In this document: in pieces, positions 1 to 8,314 of the stretch
Position numbering within the stretch: the first letter of the stretch is position 1
Layout of the letters: each line of letters starts with the position of its first letter
Assembly (NCBI RefSeq): GCF_026341815.1
Contig: NZ_JAPENX010000001.1
Coordinates: 1,612,001 to 1,676,000, forward strand
Direction: 5' to 3'
Length of the DNA: 64,000 nucleotides
From: Streptomyces sp. NBC_00572
Lineage (GTDB): Bacteria; Actinomycetota; Actinomycetes; Streptomycetales; Streptomycetaceae
Translations under genes and position numbers: made by a program
Notes under the pieces: generated by a model
What the model saw: only the letters and a program-made list of their open reading frames with translations
Databases searched by the model: none
Told to the model about the DNA's origin: nothing

Positions 1-826
1 CGAGGACGACGGCCTCGTAGGCCTTGTCGAGCGTGCCGACCGTGTTGAAGGTGGCGCCCTCCGCCTCGGCCCACGCCTTGTACTTGGCCTCAAGGGGGGC
101 GCGGCGGACGAGGGCCTCGCGCTGCAGGTTGTTCAGGCGGTCGCGGCACTCCTTGGTGCCGACCGTCTCGAAGAACCGGTCGTAGGCCGAGTCCTCCTTG
201 TTGACCACGTCGTTCGGGGCGACGTAGGCGACGACACCGTCCATGTCACGCGGGTAGAAGCGCTCGAAGTAGGTGGCGGTCATGCCGCCCTTGGAGGCGC
301 CGGTGGAGAGCCACTTCTGGCCGTAGATCTTCTTCAGCGCGGTGAAGATCCGGTGCTGGTCGCTGGCCGCCTGCCAGATGTCGAGCTTGGACCAGTCGGC
401 GGGCTGCGGACGCGACGGCGTGAAGAAGCGGTACTCCATGGAGACCTGGTTGCCGTCGATGATCCGGGTCGGCTCGGCGCGGCTGGGCGTGGTGCTCAGC
501 GAGTAGCCGCTCGTGCGGAAGACGGTCGGGCGGCTCGTGTCCTTGTGGAGGACGGAGATCCGCTGGTCGAACGTGCCGGCCCACGGGCGCCGGTGGTCGA
601 TCGGCTGCTTGTAGTTCAGGACGAAGAAGCGGTAGCCGGCGTACGGCTTCTCCTCGATCAGGCTCATCCCGGGGATCGCCAGGATGCGGTCCTTGATGTC
701 TGTGCTCTGCGAGTCGACGACGGCCGTGCTGCCCGTGTCCGTGTCCGCGGCGGTAGCCACGCCGGTCGGTGCCACGGTGCCTATAAGCACCGAAAGCGAC
801 AGCGCCCATCTCAGCGACTTGCGCAT
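1..826 (-). CDS. Secreted tripeptidyl aminopeptidase, peptidase family S37-like (C-terminus outside window)
   Basis: Only the first 275 or so residues lie in the window; the gene runs off the left edge. The start is the ATG at 826, preceded by a purine-rich GGGGAGGG stretch. Residues 1-26 form a classic signal peptide (MRKSLRW, hydrophobic core, cleavage near ATA-ADTD). The segment GASKGG at about residues 176-181 has the nucleophile-elbow form with Ser178, followed by MTATYFERFYP. This layout is that of the Streptomyces PS-10 / S37 tri- and tetrapeptidyl aminopeptidases, which clip short N-terminal peptides from proteins outside the cell. The Asp and His of the triad would lie in the missing part. 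Family assignment is by recognition of the motif context; exact specificity is not shown. Confidence 0.8.
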   Translation of the reverse strand, partial: MRKSLRWALSLSVLIGTVAPTGVATAADTDTGSTAVVDSQSTDIKDRILAIPGMSLIEEKPYAGYRFFVLNYKQPIDHRRPWAGTFDQRISVLHKDTSRPTVFRTSGYSLSTTPSRAEPTRIIDGNQVSMEYRFFTPSRPQPADWSKLDIWQAASDQHRIFTALKKIYGQKWLSTGASKGGMTATYFERFYPRDMDGVVAYVAPNDVVNKEDSAYDRFFETVGTKECRDRLNNLQREALVRRAPLEAKYKAWAEAEGATFNTVGTLDKAYEAVVL

Positions 827-925
827 TCACCCTCCCCTTGGTTCACAACGGTGTCGCGAACCTAGCGGGGGGAACGTGTGGACCGCCAGCCCCAGTTGGT
901 CCTTACCCTTGGACTTTCCTGCACA

Positions 926-1342
926 TCAGCACAGGATCCAGCCGGTGGTCGTGCCCTGCCCGGACACCGAACCGCCCGCGCGGACACAACGGTTGAGGGC
1001 GTGGACGGTGACGGGACCGGCCTGTCGGTCGAACCGTCCGGACGAGACGGCGGGCCGGCCGCCGCGCGGCTGGAGGGAGACGGCCATCGGCCGGCGGGCG
1101 CCGGGCCGCTTGGCGACGGTGACGGCGCAGGCGTAGTGGCGGGTCCGGTAGAGGCGCAGCTCGCCGGTGGCGAAGGTGATGGTCCGGGCGGGGCGGCCCT
1201 GGCAGACGGAGACGGCCTCGGCGGTACCGGCGCCGGGCCCGATGCCCGGGACCGGAAGCAGCGCGAGGGCGAGGAGCAGGGGCGCCAGGACACGGGCGAG
1301 CAGTCGTCGGCGACGTCGTGCCTTCTTCGTGTCCGTGGGCAT
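926..1342 (-). CDS. Small secreted protein with four cysteines, function unknown
   Basis: A 138-aa protein with an Arg/Lys-rich N-terminus (MPTDTKKARRRRR), a hydrophobic core and a probable signal-peptidase site near TAEA-VSVC at residues 41-44, so it is probably exported. The mature part of about 95 residues has four cysteines (VSVC, YACA, NRCV, and a final Cys as the last residue), which would allow two disulfides. The ATG at 1342 has a good GGGAGGGGAAACGC leader. No family is recognised. It sits alone between the S37 peptidase and a membrane protein, all on the minus strand. Confidence 0.65.
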   Translation of the reverse strand: MPTDTKKARRRRRLLARVLAPLLLALALLPVPGIGPGAGTAEAVSVCQGRPARTITFATGELRLYRTRHYACAVTVAKRPGARRPMAVSLQPRGGRPAVSSGRFDRQAGPVTVHALNRCVRAGGSVSGQGTTTGWILC

Positions 1343-1437
1343 GCGTTTCCCCTCCCGAGCGGGTCGCCGTACGCGCGTACGGACGTACGGACGTACGACG
1401 CGCCCGACCCCGGAATGGTTGCCTCCGGTGTGGGCTC

Positions 1438-1791
1438 CTACGAGAACGCGACGAGGAGGAGGAACAGGAAGACGCTCTCGGCGCCGATCTGGGTCCAGAA
1501 CGCCGCCCGGCGGAGCTCGGGCCGGGAGGTCGCCTGCACGGTCACCAGGGCCGCGACGAAGATCACCAGTGCCGCGACGTACACGAGGCCGGGAGTGCTG
1601 TCACAGGCCGTCCCGTGGGTGAGGCAGCTGGCGGCGTCCTCACGGGTGAGCACGAGGATGCCGGCGAGCAGGCTCGCGGGCACGAACATCCCCGCCCAGA
1701 ACATGGACCGCTTCCGCAGCCGGGCACCCTCGACGTCCGGCGGGGTGATGGGGACGGGCGAGGCGGCGCGGGAACGGGGGTCGTTGCTCAT
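1438..1791 (-). CDS. Small membrane protein, three predicted transmembrane segments
   Basis: A 117-aa protein whose soluble N-terminal 30 residues are followed by three hydrophobic stretches (FWAGMFVPASLLAGILVL, then VYVAALVIFVAALVTV, then IGAESVFLFLLLVAF at the very end). A two-Cys loop (SCLTHGTAC) lies between the first two. The chosen start is the ATG at 1791 with GGATCGGG ahead of it; an in-frame TTG 12 bases upstream is less likely. No known family is recognised. It may be co-transcribed with the ABC exporter immediately downstream of it on the chromosome map, but the two genes end and begin about 100 bases apart with no shared signal. Confidence 0.6.
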   Translation of the reverse strand: MSNDPRSRAASPVPITPPDVEGARLRKRSMFWAGMFVPASLLAGILVLTREDAASCLTHGTACDSTPGLVYVAALVIFVAALVTVQATSRPELRRAAFWTQIGAESVFLFLLLVAFS

Positions 1792-1892
1792 GACCCGATC
1801 CAATCCCGCCGGACGATGGGCCCGGTATCCGCTCCCGTACTCATCCCGCCGGGCGGCACCTGTTCACCGGCCTCGGCACGCCGGACCCCGCC

Positions 1893-4800
1893 TCACACCC
1901 GCTCCGGCTCCTCCTCGTCCACGGTCTCGCCGATGAAGGTCCGCCACAGCATCGCGTACCGGCCGTCCAGGGCGAGGAGTTCCTCGTGGGTGCCGTCCTC
2001 CGCGACCCGGCCGTGATCCATGACGACCACCCGGTCGGCGCGGGCCGCCGTGCTCAGCCGGTGGGCGACGACCAGGGTCGTACGGCGCCCGGCGAGCCGG
2101 TCGGTGGCCTGGTTGACCTGGGCCTCGGTGGCCAGGTCGAGGGCGGCCGTGGCCTCGTCGAGGAGCAGGATGTCCGGGTCGACGAGTTCGGCGCGGGCGA
2201 GGGCGATGAGCTGGCGCTGCCCGGCGGAGAGGTTACGGCCCCGCTCGGCGACCTCGTGGAGATAGCCGCCGTCGAGGGTCGCGATCATGTCGTGGGCGCC
2301 GACCGCGCGGGCCGCCGCCTCCACCTCGGCGTCGGTCGCGTCGGGACGGCCGTACGCGATGGCGTCGCGGACCGTCCCGGCGAAGAGGTACGCCTCCTGG
2401 GGGACGACGCCGAGCCGGTGGCGGTACGCGGTGAGGTCGAGGTCCCGCAGGTCGGTGCCGTCGGCGGTGACCCGGCCGCCCGTCGGGTCGTAGAACCGGG
2501 CGACCAGCTTGACCAGGGTGGACTTGCCCGCGCCGGTCTCACCGACGAAGGCGACGGTCTGGCCGGCCGGGATGCGCAGGTCGATGCCGGTGAGGGCGGT
2601 CTCGTCCTTCGCGGCGCCGTCCTCGCCGCCGTACGCGAAGGAGACGTCCTCGAAGGCGATCTCGCCGCGCAGCGACAGCACGTCCAGGGGTACGGGCGCG
2701 GCGGCCGTCGACGTCGGCTCCTGGAGGAGCTCCTGCATGCGCTTCAGCGAGACGGCGGCCTGCTGGTAGCCGTCGAAGACCTGCGAGAGCTGCTGCACGG
2801 GGGCGAAGAACAGGTCGATGTAGAGGAGGTAGGCGACGAGCGCGCCGGTGGTGAGCGTGCCGCCCTCGATGCGGTTCGCACCGACGATCATGACGGCCGC
2901 GGCGGCCACCGAGGACAGCAGGGTGACGAACGGGAAGTAGATGGAGATCAGCCACTGGCCGCGGACGCGCGCCTCGCGGTAGTGGTCGCTGCGCTCGGCG
3001 AACCGGGCGGCGCCGGAGCGCTCGCGGCGGAAGGCCTGCACGATCCGGAGGCCGGAGACCGACTCCTGGAGGTCGGCGTTGACGACGCTGATCCGCTCGC
3101 GCGCCAGCTCGTACGCCTTCACGCTGGAGCGGCGGAAGTAGTACGTGGCGACGGCGAGGACCGGCAGGGTCGCGAAGACGACCAGGGCGAGCTGGAGGTC
3201 GAGCACGAGCAGCGCGACCATGATCCCGAAGAAGGTCACGACCGAGACGAAGGCGGTGACCAGGCCCGTCTGCAGGAAGGTGGACAGGGCGTCCACGTCC
3301 GTGGTCATCCGGGTCATGATCCGGCCGGTGAGCTCGCGCTCGTAGTAGTCGAGGCCGAGCCGCTGGAGCTGGGCGAAGATCTTCAGGCGCAGCGCGTAGA
3401 GGACCCGCTCGCCGGTACGGCCGGTCATCCGGGTCTCGGCGGTCTGCGCGACCCACTGCACGAGCACGGTGACCAGGGCGAGCGCGGAGGCCGCCCAGAC
3501 GGCGCCGATCGCGAGCCGGTTCACGCCCTCGTCGATGCCGTGCCGGATCAGGACCGGGAGCAGCAGTCCGGCGCCCGCGTCGAGGGCGACCAGGCCGAGG
3601 CTGATGAGCAGCGGGAGGCCGAAGCCGCGGAGCAGTCGGCGCAGACCGTAGGCGTCCTCGGGCGACACGGCGCGGGCCTCGTCGATGCCGGGGGTGTCGT
3701 CGGCGGGCGGCAGGGCCTCGACGGCGGCGAGCAGCTCGGGGGTGGCCCCCGGCGCCTCGGTCTCCCGGTCGGCGGTCTCGTCCCGTACCCACAGGGTGGG
3801 GGTGATGCCCCGCTCGGCGTCGAACTCGGCGTCCAGCTCGGCCCGCAGCGTGCGGTCCTCGGGGACCTCGGCCGGGGTGATGTGGCCGGGCGAGACGGCG
3901 CCCAGCTCGTCGGGGTCGGTGAGCAGGCGCCGGAAGAGCGGGGAGCGCTCCTCCAGCTCGGCGTGGGTGCCGATGTCGGCGAGCCGGCCGTCCTCCAGGA
4001 CGGCGATGCGGTCGGCGAGGCCGAGGGTGGAGCGGCGGTGCGCGATCAGCAGGGTCGTACGGCCCGCCATGACCGCCTTCAGGGCCTCGTGGATCTCGTG
4101 CTCGACCTTGGCGTCGACGGCGGAGGTGGCGTCGTCGAGGAGGAGGAGCCGGGGGTCGGTGAGGATCGCGCGGGCGAGGGCGACGCGCTGGCGCTGGCCG
4201 CCGGAGAGGGTGAGGCCGTGCTCGCCGACCTTGGTGTCGTACCCGGCGGGCAGCTCGGCGATGAACCGGTCGGCCTGGGCGGCGCGGGCGGCGGTCTCGA
4301 TCTGCTCCTGGGTGGCGTCCGGGAGGCCGTAGGCGATGTTGGCGCGGACGGTGTCGGAGAAGAGGAAGGAGTCCTCGGGGACGAGACCGATCGCGGCACG
4401 CAGCGAGTCGAGGGTGAGCTCGCGGACGTCGTGGCCGCCGACGAGGACGGCACCGTGGGTGACGTCGTAGAAGCGGGGCAGGAGCAGCGAGACGGTGGAC
4501 TTGCCGGAGCCGGAGGCGCCGACGACGGCGACGGTCTCGCCGGCCCGGATCTCCAGCGAGAACCCGTCGAGCACCGGCCGCCCGTCCTCGTAGGCGAACG
4601 AGACGTCGTCGAACTCGACGGTGGCGGGCGCGTCGGCGGGCAGCTCCTTCGTACCGTCCTTGATGACCGGCTCGGTGTCGACGAGGTCGAGGACCCGCTC
4701 GACGCCGGCGCGGGCCTGCTGGGCGACGGTGAGCACCATGGCGAGCATGCGGACCGGGCCGACGAGGGAGGCCAGGTAGGCGGAGAAGGCGACGAAGGTG

Positions 4801-5636
4801 CCGAGGGTGATCTGGCCGCGGTAGGCGAGCCAGCCGCCGAGGGCGAGGACGGCGACCTGGCCGAGGGCCGGGACGGCCTGGAGGGCCGGGGTGTACCGCG
4901 AGTTCAGCCGGATCGTCCGCAGCCGGCCGGCGAACAGCTTCCGCCCGGCCTCGCGGATCTTGCCGGTCTCCTGATCCTCCTGGCCGAAGCCCTTGACGAC
5001 GCGGACGCCGGTCACGGCCCCGTCCACGACCCCGGCGACGACGGCGGCCTGCTGCTGCGCGTGCCAGGTGGCGGGGTGGAGGCGGGTGCGGCTGCGCTTG
5101 GCGATGAACCAGAGGGCGGGGGCGACGGCGAGGGCGACGAGGGTGAGCGGGAGGGACAGCCAGGCCATGACGCCCAGCGAGATCAGGAAGAGGAGAACGT
5201 TCCCGATGGTCATCGGGAGCATGAACAGCAGACCCTGGATCAGCTGGAGGTCGCTGGTGGCCCGCCCGATGACCTGCCCGGTGGACAGCTCGTCCTGCCG
5301 TCGCCCGTCGAGCCGGGTGATGGTGGCGTACATGTCGGTACGCAGGTCGTGCTGGACGTCGAGCGCCAGACGGCCGCCGTAGTAGCGGCGGACGTAGGTG
5401 AGGGCGTAGACGAGGACGGCGGCGCCGATGAGGAGACCGGTCCAGACGCCGAGGCCCCGGGTCTTCGTCCCGATGACGTCGTCGATGATCACCTTGGTGA
5501 CCAGCGGCACGAGTGCGAGCACGGCCATGCCGGCCAGCGAGGACCCGAGCGCGAGCAGAGTGTTCGCCTTGTACCGCCACGCGTACCCGGCGAGCCTGCG
5601 CGCCCAGCCCCGCTGTTCTTCCCCGACCGCCGCCAC
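1893..5636 (-). CDS. Fused double ABC exporter (TMD-NBD-TMD-NBD)
   Basis: At 1247 aa this is a complete ABC exporter in one chain: membrane domain 1 (about residues 20-310), ATPase 1 (340-575), an acidic linker, membrane domain 2 (about 660-960) and ATPase 2. ATPase 1 has Walker A GASGSGKST (373-381), signature LSGGQ (477-481) and Walker B LLLLDDATSAVD, where the catalytic Glu is Asp. ATPase 2 has GETGAGKST, signature LSAGQ and a normal LLLLDEATAALD. Degenerate Walker B in one half paired with a degenerate signature in the other is the rule in heterodimeric exporters such as TmrAB and BmrCD; here both halves are fused. The GTG start at 5636 has GGGAGG 9 bases ahead. Likely a multidrug or lipid exporter; the substrate cannot be read from sequence. 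Confidence 0.93.
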   Translation of the reverse strand: MAAVGEEQRGWARRLAGYAWRYKANTLLALGSSLAGMAVLALVPLVTKVIIDDVIGTKTRGLGVWTGLLIGAAVLVYALTYVRRYYGGRLALDVQHDLRTDMYATITRLDGRRQDELSTGQVIGRATSDLQLIQGLLFMLPMTIGNVLLFLISLGVMAWLSLPLTLVALAVAPALWFIAKRSRTRLHPATWHAQQQAAVVAGVVDGAVTGVRVVKGFGQEDQETGKIREAGRKLFAGRLRTIRLNSRYTPALQAVPALGQVAVLALGGWLAYRGQITLGTFVAFSAYLASLVGPVRMLAMVLTVAQQARAGVERVLDLVDTEPVIKDGTKELPADAPATVEFDDVSFAYEDGRPVLDGFSLEIRAGETVAVVGASGSGKSTVSLLLPRFYDVTHGAVLVGGHDVRELTLDSLRAAIGLVPEDSFLFSDTVRANIAYGLPDATQEQIETAARAAQADRFIAELPAGYDTKVGEHGLTLSGGQRQRVALARAILTDPRLLLLDDATSAVDAKVEHEIHEALKAVMAGRTTLLIAHRRSTLGLADRIAVLEDGRLADIGTHAELEERSPLFRRLLTDPDELGAVSPGHITPAEVPEDRTLRAELDAEFDAERGITPTLWVRDETADRETEAPGATPELLAAVEALPPADDTPGIDEARAVSPEDAYGLRRLLRGFGLPLLISLGLVALDAGAGLLLPVLIRHGIDEGVNRLAIGAVWAASALALVTVLVQWVAQTAETRMTGRTGERVLYALRLKIFAQLQRLGLDYYERELTGRIMTRMTTDVDALSTFLQTGLVTAFVSVVTFFGIMVALLVLDLQLALVVFATLPVLAVATYYFRRSSVKAYELARERISVVNADLQESVSGLRIVQAFRRERSGAARFAERSDHYREARVRGQWLISIYFPFVTLLSSVAAAAVMIVGANRIEGGTLTTGALVAYLLYIDLFFAPVQQLSQVFDGYQQAAVSLKRMQELLQEPTSTAAAPVPLDVLSLRGEIAFEDVSFAYGGEDGAAKDETALTGIDLRIPAGQTVAFVGETGAGKSTLVKLVARFYDPTGGRVTADGTDLRDLDLTAYRHRLGVVPQEAYLFAGTVRDAIAYGRPDATDAEVEAAARAVGAHDMIATLDGGYLHEVAERGRNLSAGQRQLIALARAELVDPDILLLDEATAALDLATEAQVNQATDRLAGRRTTLVVAHRLSTAARADRVVVMDHGRVAEDGTHEELLALDGRYAMLWRTFIGETVDEEEPERV

Positions 5637-5780
5637 GAGTGGCCTCCCGTTCGTCCTGCTCTACCGGAAGGCCCAACACGGCTGGGCTGCGATTTCATCC
5701 CGCCGCAACAAATCGGGACGCGGGTTCGTCCATAGGTCCCCGGGGGACGGGACCGTGGTCCTAGGACCACGCGGGCGGGC

Positions 5781-5933
5781 TCAGGTGCCGTAGACCGACA
5801 GGAACACGGCCGTCACGGCCGTACCGGTGAAGAGAGCGCTCGTCACGGCGGCGAGCCGCCGCCCGCGCCGGGGCCGCGCGGGGTCCCGGAACCTGGCCCA
5901 TGCCCCGACCTTCTTCAGCACCTTGCGCACCAC
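5781..5933 (-). CDS. 50-aa membrane peptide
   Basis: A very short gene with a GTG start at 5933 (a second GTG codon follows) preceded by GAGGGGGAGGGG. The first half is strongly basic (VRKVLKKVGAWARF, then PARPRRGRRL) and the second half is a single hydrophobic segment ending SVYGT. Such basic-then-hydrophobic micropeptides are common next to transporters in Streptomyces but no function is known. It lies upstream of the ABC exporter on the same strand, about 145 bases away, so a role with it is possible but unproven. Confidence 0.5.
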   Translation of the reverse strand: MVRKVLKKVGAWARFRDPARPRRGRRLAAVTSALFTGTAVTAVFLSVYGT

Positions 5934-6095
5934 GGCTACCCCTCCCCCTCGCACGGCTCGGGGGGTGCACCTACCCCCGCCCCCTACCCGGGGAGGTAGA
6001 CCCGCGCGGGGCGGGCAGGGTTGCACGGTGGGTAGAAGTCGATGGGGCCGTCCTGCGCGGCCCATGGCTGTCGGTCGAGAGGGAAGGGGACGTGC

Positions 6096-6470
6096 GTGGC
6101 GCGGATCGAGGACGACAGGCCCTACGCGTGGGGGCAGCTGTACGCGGCGCTGCTGGCGATCAAGGGGCTGGCGAAGACCGGGAGGGTCGAGCCGGTGGCT
6201 CCTCGGCAGTTGGAAGCGACGGCGAGGAATCCCCGCAACATCTGCTGGGCGCTCCTGGCCGAGGCCGCTCAGCAGGCGTTCCTCGCGCGGGAGCGGGGCG
6301 GGACCGTCGCCGACGCGGCCGTGGTGGTCATGACCGACGCGATCCGGCTGATACCCGCACGACGCGTGTCCCGCGGCGGGCTGGATCAGAAGCAGACCGA
6401 GGAGTTCCGGCGGGGGTACGAGGCGCAGCTCGCCGAGTACCGGAAGGCCTGGGAGGGCCTCGTCGGCTGA
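6096..6470 (+). CDS. Orphan protein resembling the Cas8c C-terminal / Cas11c small subunit
   Basis: A 124-aa, mostly helical protein with no signal peptide or membrane segment. Its three conserved-looking blocks, YAWGQLYAALLAIKGLA near the N-terminus, ATARNPRNICWALLAEAAQQ in the middle and LDQKQTEEFRRGYEAQLAEY near the end, match in order and spacing the blocks that I recall from the C-terminal part of the type I-C protein Cas8c (Csd1). In that gene this part is also made separately as Cas11c. No cas gene or repeat array is nearby. The GTG at 6096 is chosen over the ATG at 6042 because GGGAAGGGGA lies 5 bases ahead of it. The resemblance is from memory of the family pattern; the function in this setting is unknown. 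Confidence 0.55.
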   Translation: MARIEDDRPYAWGQLYAALLAIKGLAKTGRVEPVAPRQLEATARNPRNICWALLAEAAQQAFLARERGGTVADAAVVVMTDAIRLIPARRVSRGGLDQKQTEEFRRGYEAQLAEYRKAWEGLVG

Positions 6471-6473
6471 GGA

Positions 6474-6514
6474 GACCCGGTGGCCCGGCCCTTTCGGGTC
6501 CGGGCCACCGGGTC
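6474..6514. terminator. Strong bidirectional hairpin terminator
   Basis: A perfect 15-bp inverted repeat (6474-6488 with 6500-6514) with an 11-base loop that itself can pair CCC with GGG. It sits between the stop of the plus-strand gene at 6470 and the stop of the minus-strand TPP enzyme gene at 6522, so it can end both transcripts. Confidence 0.8.
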
Positions 6515-6521
6515 GGCACCG

Positions 6522-8204
6522 TCAGAGGTGCGTCGGTTCGAACATCCTCAGGAGGGCCGGGAGGACGACGACCGAGGGGCCCGGGGTGGCGAGGGACTTC
6601 GCGAGGTCCGTCGTCAGGGTTTCCGGGGTCGTCAGGGTCGCCGGGACGCCGAAGGACTCGGACAGGGCCACGAAGTCCGGGCGGGACAGTTCCGTGCCGG
6701 TGGCCTCGCCGAACGCGCCCGTCATGTACTCGCGCAGGATGCCGTAGCCGCCGTCGTCGACGATCAGCCACGTCACGTCGAGGCCGTACTGCTTCGCCGT
6801 CGCCAGCTCCGCGATCGAGTACATCGCGCCGCCGTCGCCGGAGACCGCGAGCACCGGCCGGCTCGGGTCCGCCGCGGCCGCGCCGAGCGCCGCCGGGAAG
6901 CCGTAGCCGAGGCCGCCGGCGCCCTGGGCCGAGTGCATGGTGTTCGGGAAGCGGGGGTCGAAGGCCGACCACGCCCAGTACGCCAGGATCGTCATGTCCC
7001 AGAAGCTCGGAGAGCGGTCCGGGAGCGCCTCCCGTACGGCCGCGACGATCTGCTGCTCCAGGCCGAGGTCCTGCGCCGCGATCCGGTCCCGGACCTTCGT
7101 CAGGACGGCCGACACCCGCTCGGGGGCCGTGGGGTCCCGGCGCTCCGGCACCGTCTCCAGGAGTGCCTGGAGGGCGAGCCGGGCGTCCGCGTGGATGCCG
7201 AGCGCCGGGTGGTTGGACTCCAGCTTCCCGGCGTCCGCCTCGATCTGGATCACCCGGCCGCGCGGGGCGAACGTGTGGTAGTTCGAGGACAGCTCGCCGA
7301 GCCCCGAGCCGACGACGAGGAGGACGTCGGCGTCCTCCAGGAAGTCGGTGGTGTGCCGGTCCTCCAGCCAGGACTGGAGCGACAGCCGGTGCTGCCAGGG
7401 GAAGGCACCCTTGCCGCCGAAGGTCGTCACGACGGGGATGTCGAGCCGCTCCGCGAGCGCGAGGAGCTTGCCGGAGGCGTCGGAGCGGACGACTCCGCCG
7501 CCCGCGATGATCACCGGACGCTCGGCGTTCGCCAGGAGGTGCGCCGCGACGGCCGTCAGCTCGGGGCGCGGGGCGATGTCCTCGGGCGTCGCGTCCATCG
7601 CGGTCACGACCGGCAGGGTGGTCTCCGCGAGGAGCACGTCCTGCGGGATCTCAACCCAGACCGGTCCGTGCGGGGCGGTGAGCGCCGATTCCCAGGCCGC
7701 GGCGATGGCGGAGGGGATCTGGGACTGCGTGCGCACCGTGTGGACGGACTTCACGACGTCCCGGAAGGACGCCTGCTGGTCGCGCAGCTCGTGGAGGTAG
7801 CCGTGCCGGCCGCCGCCGAGGCCGGCGACCGGGATCTGGCTGCCGATCGCGAGGACGGGGGCGGAGGCGGCGGCCGCCTCCTGGAGCGCGGCGAGCGACA
7901 TGAGCGCGCCGGGGCCGGTGGAGAGCAGCAGCGGGGCCGCCTCGCCGGTGATCCGGCCGTACGCGTCGGCGGCGAAGCCCGCGTTGTTCTCCACGCGGAG
8001 GCCGACGTAGCGCAGGTCGGACCGGCGCAGGGCGTCGAACATGCCGAGGGCGTGCTGGCCGGGGAGGCCGAAGACGGTGGTGGCGCCGAGGCCGGTGAGG
8101 GTCTCGACGACGAGGTCGCCGCCGTTGCGCCCGGCGGGCGGGTTGAGCGCGGCGGTCGTCTGCGCCTCCGTGGGCCGGAGTACCAGGTCGTGGTCGTGGG
8201 TCAT
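6522..8204 (-). CDS. Thiamine pyrophosphate-dependent enzyme, acetolactate synthase-like
   Basis: A 560-aa protein of the decarboxylase/carboligase superfamily with three domains: pyrimidine-binding (about 25-190), central (205-350) and pyrophosphate-binding (370-545). The TPP-activating glutamate is Glu72 in RVENNAGFAADAYGR, and the metal/TPP motif begins GDGGAMYS at 456 with DDGGYG about 27 residues on. It is the last gene of a minus-strand cluster with a ureohydrolase and a sodium symporter. True acetolactate synthases normally sit with ilvN/ilvC, which are absent. A TPP enzyme beside an amidinohydrolase also recalls the ceaS-pah arrangement of clavulanic acid genes, but no beta-lactam synthetase is present. 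Family certain, reaction uncertain. Confidence 0.85.
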   Translation of the reverse strand: MTHDHDLVLRPTEAQTTAALNPPAGRNGGDLVVETLTGLGATTVFGLPGQHALGMFDALRRSDLRYVGLRVENNAGFAADAYGRITGEAAPLLLSTGPGALMSLAALQEAAAASAPVLAIGSQIPVAGLGGGRHGYLHELRDQQASFRDVVKSVHTVRTQSQIPSAIAAAWESALTAPHGPVWVEIPQDVLLAETTLPVVTAMDATPEDIAPRPELTAVAAHLLANAERPVIIAGGGVVRSDASGKLLALAERLDIPVVTTFGGKGAFPWQHRLSLQSWLEDRHTTDFLEDADVLLVVGSGLGELSSNYHTFAPRGRVIQIEADAGKLESNHPALGIHADARLALQALLETVPERRDPTAPERVSAVLTKVRDRIAAQDLGLEQQIVAAVREALPDRSPSFWDMTILAYWAWSAFDPRFPNTMHSAQGAGGLGYGFPAALGAAAADPSRPVLAVSGDGGAMYSIAELATAKQYGLDVTWLIVDDGGYGILREYMTGAFGEATGTELSRPDFVALSESFGVPATLTTPETLTTDLAKSLATPGPSVVVLPALLRMFEPTHL

Positions 8205-8314
8205 GGCGTCCCTTCAGGTCGTGGGCAGGCGTTCCGCAGGGGCGGAACGGGTGGGCGCGACCCGACCACCGGGCCGCGCCCCACCCCGCACCTGAGCCCG
8301 CTACCGCCCGGAGG

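Noticed and set aside
1986..5735. Very long open frame on the plus strand opposite the ABC exporter
   Set aside because: It is an antisense frame kept open by GC-rich third positions; composition is almost all Gly, Asp, Val and Arg, without domains, while the minus strand has full ABC motifs.
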